NCBI RefSeq assembly: GCF_030646615.1
Contig: NZ_JAUSLG010000066.1
Location: 1 to 64,000, forward strand
Direction of reading: 5' to 3'
Length of the DNA stretch: 64,000 bases
Source of the DNA: Phenylobacterium sp.
GTDB taxonomy: Bacteria > Pseudomonadota > Alphaproteobacteria > Caulobacterales > Caulobacteraceae
Numbering within the stretch: the first letter of the stretch is position 1; each line of letters starts with the position of its first letter. Made by a program: the position numbers and the translations under genes. Shown piece by piece: positions 60,187 to 64,000 of the stretch. The notes beneath the pieces were generated by a model, which was not told the origin of the DNA, ran no database searches, and was given only the letters and a program-made list of their open reading frames with translations.

Positions 60187-61425
60187 TCAACGCCCGGCCT
60201 GCCGGGCCCAATGCTCCAGCGGGGTCATGCCGGTCTCAGCCAGTTCCGGGTGCGCCGCCAGATAGGCGCCCGGCGCAAATCCGGCCTTGGCGGCGCCCAG
60301 GTCCCAGGCCCCGCCGGCCAGATAGTCGATCAGCGGATTGCCCCCAGGCGCCAAGCCGCCGGGCTTGGCCGAAACATACTGGGAGGATGAGAACCAGCCG
60401 CTGGGGTCGCGCAGCTCGGCCCCGCCGACCATGACGAAGTGGGTCAGAGGCTCGGCGCCGGCCTCCGCCACATCAGGGTAACGCTCCAGATACCAGGTCG
60501 GGTCGAACAGCGGGTGCGGCTTCAGGCCCGCCCGCCAGCCCTCGGTCAGATAGTGCAGCAGCGCCGGCTGGCCGCGCCCGCCCTGACCGGCCTGGTCGAG
60601 ATAGTAGTCGGTGTCGAACAGAGGGTGGGGGTTCACCCCTTCGCGCCAACCCTGACCCAGATAGTGAACCAGAGGATTGACCCCGGCGGCGGCGAGATCG
60701 GGGCGCTGGGAGACATACCCGTCGCCACAGAAGAGCGGATGAGGGTCAAACCCCTCCGCAGCCCCTATCCGAACATAGTGCTCCAGCGGCGTCAGGCCCG
60801 TGGCGCTTACCGCAGCGTCGTGCCGGGTCAGATAGAAGGCAGGGTCGAACAGGGGATGGGGAACACGGCCCTCCCGGCCGCCACTGACCAGATAGTGGGC
60901 CAGGGGATTGGCGCCCGCGGCGTCGAGGTAACGGGCCAGATATCCGTCATGGTCGAAGATGGCTGAGGGGCGCAGGCCAGCCCCTGACCGCTGTTGCGCA
61001 TAGCGCGCCATGTCCTTCAGGCCTGCAAGCCGGCCCCTCACGCCCCCGACAGACGGGAGCCAGAGACCAGACCGCGCAATCACCGCAGCCCGCCCGGGCG
61101 CGCCCAGCTTAAGAAGCAGGCTTTCGATCGTCTGGCTGAGGCGGCTGCGCCGCCGGGGACGCCGTCGGACGGCCCGGCGGTGGATGGCGACCTGCGCCGC
61201 GCGCGCCGCCGCAACGGCTTCCGCGCGGCCGGCCAGGGCGCGATCCAGGGCCAGGGTCAGCCGCGAACGCGTCAGGGCGAGCTCGACCTCAGCCTGGAGC
61301 TGGTCGGCCACCAGTCGCCTGTGTCGCTCCGCCACCCGGATCGCCTTGGCGACGATCGGACTGACAGCGCTCTGCGCCGGCGGCGGCGCCCGGTTCAAGG
61401 ACTGCGGATTGTCGTCTTCAGTCAT
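60187..61425 (-). CDS. Protein of seven 38-residue FDxxYL...PLxHY repeats
   Basis: 412 residues. An N-terminal basic and helical region (1-150) is followed by seven tandem repeats beginning at about 157, 193, 232, 270, 307, 345 and 383. The consensus is roughly FDPxxYLxxxPDVAxAG, then NPLxHYLxxGxxEGxxPHPL. The best copy reads PLFDPTWYLERYPDVAEAG. I do not know a proven function; the repeat occurs next to or fused with glycosyltransferases and in some secreted alphaproteobacterial proteins. ATGA overlap with the glycosyltransferase upstream. No signal peptide, so probably cytoplasmic. Confidence 0.75.
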   Translation of the reverse strand: MTEDDNPQSLNRAPPPAQSAVSPIVAKAIRVAERHRRLVADQLQAEVELALTRSRLTLALDRALAGRAEAVAAARAAQVAIHRRAVRRRPRRRSRLSQTIESLLLKLGAPGRAAVIARSGLWLPSVGGVRGRLAGLKDMARYAQQRSGAGLRPSAIFDHDGYLARYLDAAGANPLAHYLVSGGREGRVPHPLFDPAFYLTRHDAAVSATGLTPLEHYVRIGAAEGFDPHPLFCGDGYVSQRPDLAAAGVNPLVHYLGQGWREGVNPHPLFDTDYYLDQAGQGGRGQPALLHYLTEGWRAGLKPHPLFDPTWYLERYPDVAEAGAEPLTHFVMVGGAELRDPSGWFSSSQYVSAKPGGLAPGGNPLIDYLAGGAWDLGAAKAGFAPGAYLAAHPELAETGMTPLEHWARQAGR

Positions 61426-62462
61426 GCGGCGCTCCCTTCGGCGCGACCATCGGCGATCAGCCAGGCCCGATAGCCGCCCGGCCCGGCGTCAAAGGGATCA
61501 TCGAAGGTCGCCTGCAGGTCAGGACTGTCTCGCCAGAGCACCCGATGGCTCTTGTCGATCGGCGCGCCGTCCGAATAGGTCCCATAGGCCCAGTAGCGGG
61601 GCGGGATGGCCGGGTCGGTCGCCGCCGCCACCTGACGCTTGTACCAGTTCCAGATCTCATAGACCTCGAAGTTGTCGCCGGCGTACTTCTTGGTCATCAG
61701 GTCGCCCGTGGGCCCCAGCTTGGTGAAGTGCCAGAAGCGCAGGGGCCGCCCATTGACGGTGATCGCACCGTCCTTGCCGATGGCCACCTTGCGCTGTGAC
61801 AGGTTCCAGCTGGCCACATTGTAGCCCGGGTCGCGCACCACCTTCACCTTGTCGAACAGGGCCGGGACATGGTCGCACCACCGCTGGTCGACAAACAGGC
61901 CGCGGGGCATGTCGTCGTAGCAGTATTCGAGCAGGCGATCGTTCCACCACTTGGCGAAGCGGGCGCCCTCGCCCGTGGTCCGGATGGCCACGAAGCCCAG
62001 ATTGAAGATGCCCGTGCGCGAGGCCGACAGGTCGTTGTCGAGGATGGCGGTGCGCTCGGTGTTCGGGTCGATCAGGTGCGGCGTCAGCAGGATGTCGTGC
62101 TCATCCAGCCAGTCGATAAGCGGATCGAGGGGCGCTAGGAGCGCCGTATCGGGATCAAGGTAGATGGCGATGTCGGCCTGGCTGCAGGCCTGGTGGATGA
62201 AAGGCCCCTTCACCGCCGTGCAGACCTCGACCACGTCATGGCGAAACAGCCAGTTGCGGAAGTTCTCGATCCCCAGATCCTGCGCCCAGACGACCCGGTC
62301 GAAAGGCTCCTTGTCCGGATCAAATGCAAAGCCCGGCGGCGGTTCGTCGGTGATCAGCGCCACCAGCTCCCAGTCGGGGTGAAACCGACGCAGGGTGGAA
62401 TAGAGCACCCGAGCCCGATTCAGGTACGAGAAGGTGAAGCTGGAATAGCAGAGCACCTTCAT
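61422..62462 (-). CDS. Glycosyltransferase, nucleotide-diphospho-sugar (GT-A) type
   Basis: 346 residues. It opens MKVLCYSSFTFSYLNRARVL and has IAIYLDPDTALLAPL, a DxD motif for the metal-bound sugar nucleotide, then IFNLGFVAIR and GRPLRFWHFTKLGPTGD. This is a GT-A fold of the GT8-like kind; donor and acceptor are unknown. ATGA overlaps on both sides make it translationally coupled to the GT4-type enzyme upstream and the repeat protein downstream, so the three probably act together. Confidence 0.82.
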   Translation of the reverse strand: MKVLCYSSFTFSYLNRARVLYSTLRRFHPDWELVALITDEPPPGFAFDPDKEPFDRVVWAQDLGIENFRNWLFRHDVVEVCTAVKGPFIHQACSQADIAIYLDPDTALLAPLDPLIDWLDEHDILLTPHLIDPNTERTAILDNDLSASRTGIFNLGFVAIRTTGEGARFAKWWNDRLLEYCYDDMPRGLFVDQRWCDHVPALFDKVKVVRDPGYNVASWNLSQRKVAIGKDGAITVNGRPLRFWHFTKLGPTGDLMTKKYAGDNFEVYEIWNWYKRQVAAATDPAIPPRYWAYGTYSDGAPIDKSHRVLWRDSPDLQATFDDPFDAGPGGYRAWLIADGRAEGSAA

Positions 62463-64000
62463 TGGGAAGCCTCCCCGTCCAGAAGGTCGATGGTCAGGCG
62501 GCTATAGCTGAGATCATGAAGCGCCGGCTGGCGCACGGACCGACGCAGGTCGAGCACGGCGCCGGTCTCGAACATCGCAAACAGGGCCGCCTCGTTCGCG
62601 AGGACGCGCCCCTGGCCGGTCGTCTCGACAAAGGCGGCGACATTGCCGGTGTCGGGGCTCGTCACGATCGCGGCGCCCGCGGCGGCCGCCTCATAGGTGG
62701 TGAAGGAAAAGGTCTCACGACACAGGGACCATATCATCACCGCGTCAACGCCCAGGGAGTCCAGGGCGTCCTGCATCGCCCGGGGCTGGGACTCGCTCAC
62801 CGTCACGGGGTGGAAGCTGAGCGGCAGCCCTCCGGTGGCGTCGCGGGCCAGATGCAGGAACTCGTAGCGAGGATCCTCGGCGAATCTGAGGACAAGCTCG
62901 CGGAAGACCGGCCAGCCCTTGAGGGTGCTGGGCAGGCCTGGAAAGGCCAGGCGGAAGGGGCGATCCGCGGCGGTCGGCACGGCGTCGGCTGAGGCCTTGC
63001 GATCGCGCTCGACCAGTCGGGCCAGCGGCGTCACGACCGTCCGCACGCCAGACAGCCCCGTCCCTCGCCGCCAGGTGTCCAGGGCCACCTGGCTTGGCGC
63101 GGCGACGGACATGGTCAAGGCGCTGAACAGCCGATCATGTTCGTCCAGATGGAACTGCCGATGTGGACCATAGACACAGACGCCGCAGGCCGCGCTGCCT
63201 AGGGGCGGCGCCCCGCAATCGGCCACATCGTTTCGCAGGAGATGGTAGCTGGCGCAGACGCCGGCGAAGTCATGGACCCAGAACCAGCCTTCCCGCAGTC
63301 CGGCGGCTCGGGCGATCGCCAGAATGTCGCTGACCGAATGGCCGAGCAGGCTGTGGATGGCGAGACTTCGCCGCCCCGGGGTGACCGCCGCGAGAACCGA
63401 TTCAAGCGCCTCGACCAGGACGGCGGGATAGAAGGTTCCCGCCGACACGCCATTCCATACCACGCCCAGAAGTTCGGTCTGGCCCGGACGGCGCAAGATG
63501 GGTCGAGAATTGACTGGGTAGATGTGCAGGTGGTCGCGACCCGACGCGGCCGCTGCGGCGCCCTCGCGCTGAAGGCACAGCTGCACGCCCCCCAGATTGG
63601 CCAGGTAGTCGTCGTGGCTGAAGGTCAGGTGGAGGTCGGCAAGGCCGGACCGGGCGTTCTCCAGCAGGGCGACCAAGGCCTCCGTCGTCCCGCTCCCGAC
63701 CGGCCCGTCTTCCACCTGCGCCGCCTTGATCCGCGCTTCCGGGGTCTGCAGGGCGGCGATGATGCGGTAGCGAAAGCCGAGCTCCAGGCGCGGAACCCGG
63801 CCCTCCTGGCGACCAGCCTGCAGATAGTGGACGAACGGCTGGATGGAGGCCGCTGCGACATCGGGATTGAGTTCCAGATAGTCCGACACTGAGAACCAGC
63901 GCGCCGGATCGCGCCCCTCACGCCAGCCCACCTCCAGGAAGTGCGTCACCGGATCGGCGCCCTTTGCGGCGACGTCGGGATTCTCCGCCATGTAGAACTC
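62459..64000 (-). CDS. Repeat-containing glycosyltransferase, 5' end outside window
   Basis: At least 513 codons; the frame is open to the window edge (EFYMAENPDVAAKGADPVTH), so the ATG at 63991 is not the start. Two copies of the 38-residue FDxxYL-PDVA-HYL repeat are visible first (RWFSVSDYLELNPDVAAASI), followed by a linker and a GT-B transferase region with FSHDDYLANLGGVQLC, HSLLGHSVSDILAIARAAGL and the donor-site stretch WSLCRETFSFTTYEAAAAGA (Glu in the GT4 position). Same repeat as the gene two places downstream. Coupled by ATGA to that operon. Confidence 0.8.
   Translation of the reverse strand, partial: EFYMAENPDVAAKGADPVTHFLEVGWREGRDPARWFSVSDYLELNPDVAAASIQPFVHYLQAGRQEGRVPRLELGFRYRIIAALQTPEARIKAAQVEDGPVGSGTTEALVALLENARSGLADLHLTFSHDDYLANLGGVQLCLQREGAAAAASGRDHLHIYPVNSRPILRRPGQTELLGVVWNGVSAGTFYPAVLVEALESVLAAVTPGRRSLAIHSLLGHSVSDILAIARAAGLREGWFWVHDFAGVCASYHLLRNDVADCGAPPLGSAACGVCVYGPHRQFHLDEHDRLFSALTMSVAAPSQVALDTWRRGTGLSGVRTVVTPLARLVERDRKASADAVPTAADRPFRLAFPGLPSTLKGWPVFRELVLRFAEDPRYEFLHLARDATGGLPLSFHPVTVSESQPRAMQDALDSLGVDAVMIWSLCRETFSFTTYEAAAAGAAIVTSPDTGNVAAFVETTGQGRVLANEAALFAMFETGAVLDLRRSVRQPALHDLSYSRLTIDLLDGEASQ

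Overview
The window is about 64 kb of GC-rich bacterial chromosome with tightly packed genes, frequent ATGA/GTGA stop-start overlaps and strong third-position GC. Gene content points to an alphaproteobacterium of the family Caulobacteraceae (Caulobacter or Phenylobacterium type). The strongest clues are a phoR-pstC-pstA-pstB-phoU-phoB operon divergent from a LOV histidine kinase and its single-domain regulator (lovK-lovR), a type I secreted RTX protein of the kind these bacteria put on their surface, and alphaproteobacterial palindromic intergenic repeats. I cannot fix the genus or species from the sequence alone. I saw no tRNA, rRNA, CRISPR array, prophage or complete insertion sequence.

Layout. 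1-10 kb: start of a TonB-like gene, an OmpA-type lipoprotein, an EAL phosphodiesterase, an acyl-CoA dehydrogenase, Sua5, an FAD-linked 2-hydroxyacid dehydrogenase, YaaA, 3-hydroxybutyrate dehydrogenase and a flavin monooxygenase, with a cluster of palindromic repeats at 7.8-8.2 kb. 10-16 kb: a small irregular patch (a gene remnant and an orphan gene), then the peroxide-defence pair ahpC and ahpF with an OxyR-like site, an OhrR-type MarR regulator with a tandem dyad in its promoter, and a soluble chemoreceptor with CheW. 16-25 kb: serine deaminase, a serine hydrolase, an MFS carrier, a sphingosine-1-phosphate-lyase-like PLP enzyme with a PIG-L deacetylase, a hotdog-like protein, a decayed ParDE toxin-antitoxin locus bracketed by inverted repeats, and a tyrosine-phosphatase-like protein.

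25-31 kb is a lipid A operon: an MsbA-like exporter, a DUF374 acyltransferase, a CDF metal transporter, waaA and lpxK. 31-42 kb: a phosphotransferase, purD, the phosphate regulon (with a clear Pho box overlapping the phoR stop codon), lovK-lovR and a SemiSWEET-like sugar carrier.

42-64 kb is a cell-surface glycan region. It has a TPR O-GlcNAc-transferase-like protein; a seven-gene translationally coupled operon that makes and remodels a CDP-6-deoxyhexose (rfbF, rfbG, a C-methyltransferase, a 3,5-epimerase, an acyltransferase, a reductase and a CmcI-like methyltransferase); a sulfotransferase and an M23 lipoprotein; a GT4 glycosyltransferase; and an RTX protein with its own ABC transporter and membrane fusion protein. 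Upstream of that transporter, on the same strand, lies a coupled set of glycosyltransferases, a second sulfotransferase and a protein built of seven 38-residue repeats; the repeat also occurs at the N-terminus of a neighbouring glycosyltransferase. I read this last block as a possible locus for export and (sulfo)glycan decoration of a surface RTX protein. That link is inferred from gene order and is the most interesting hypothesis here.
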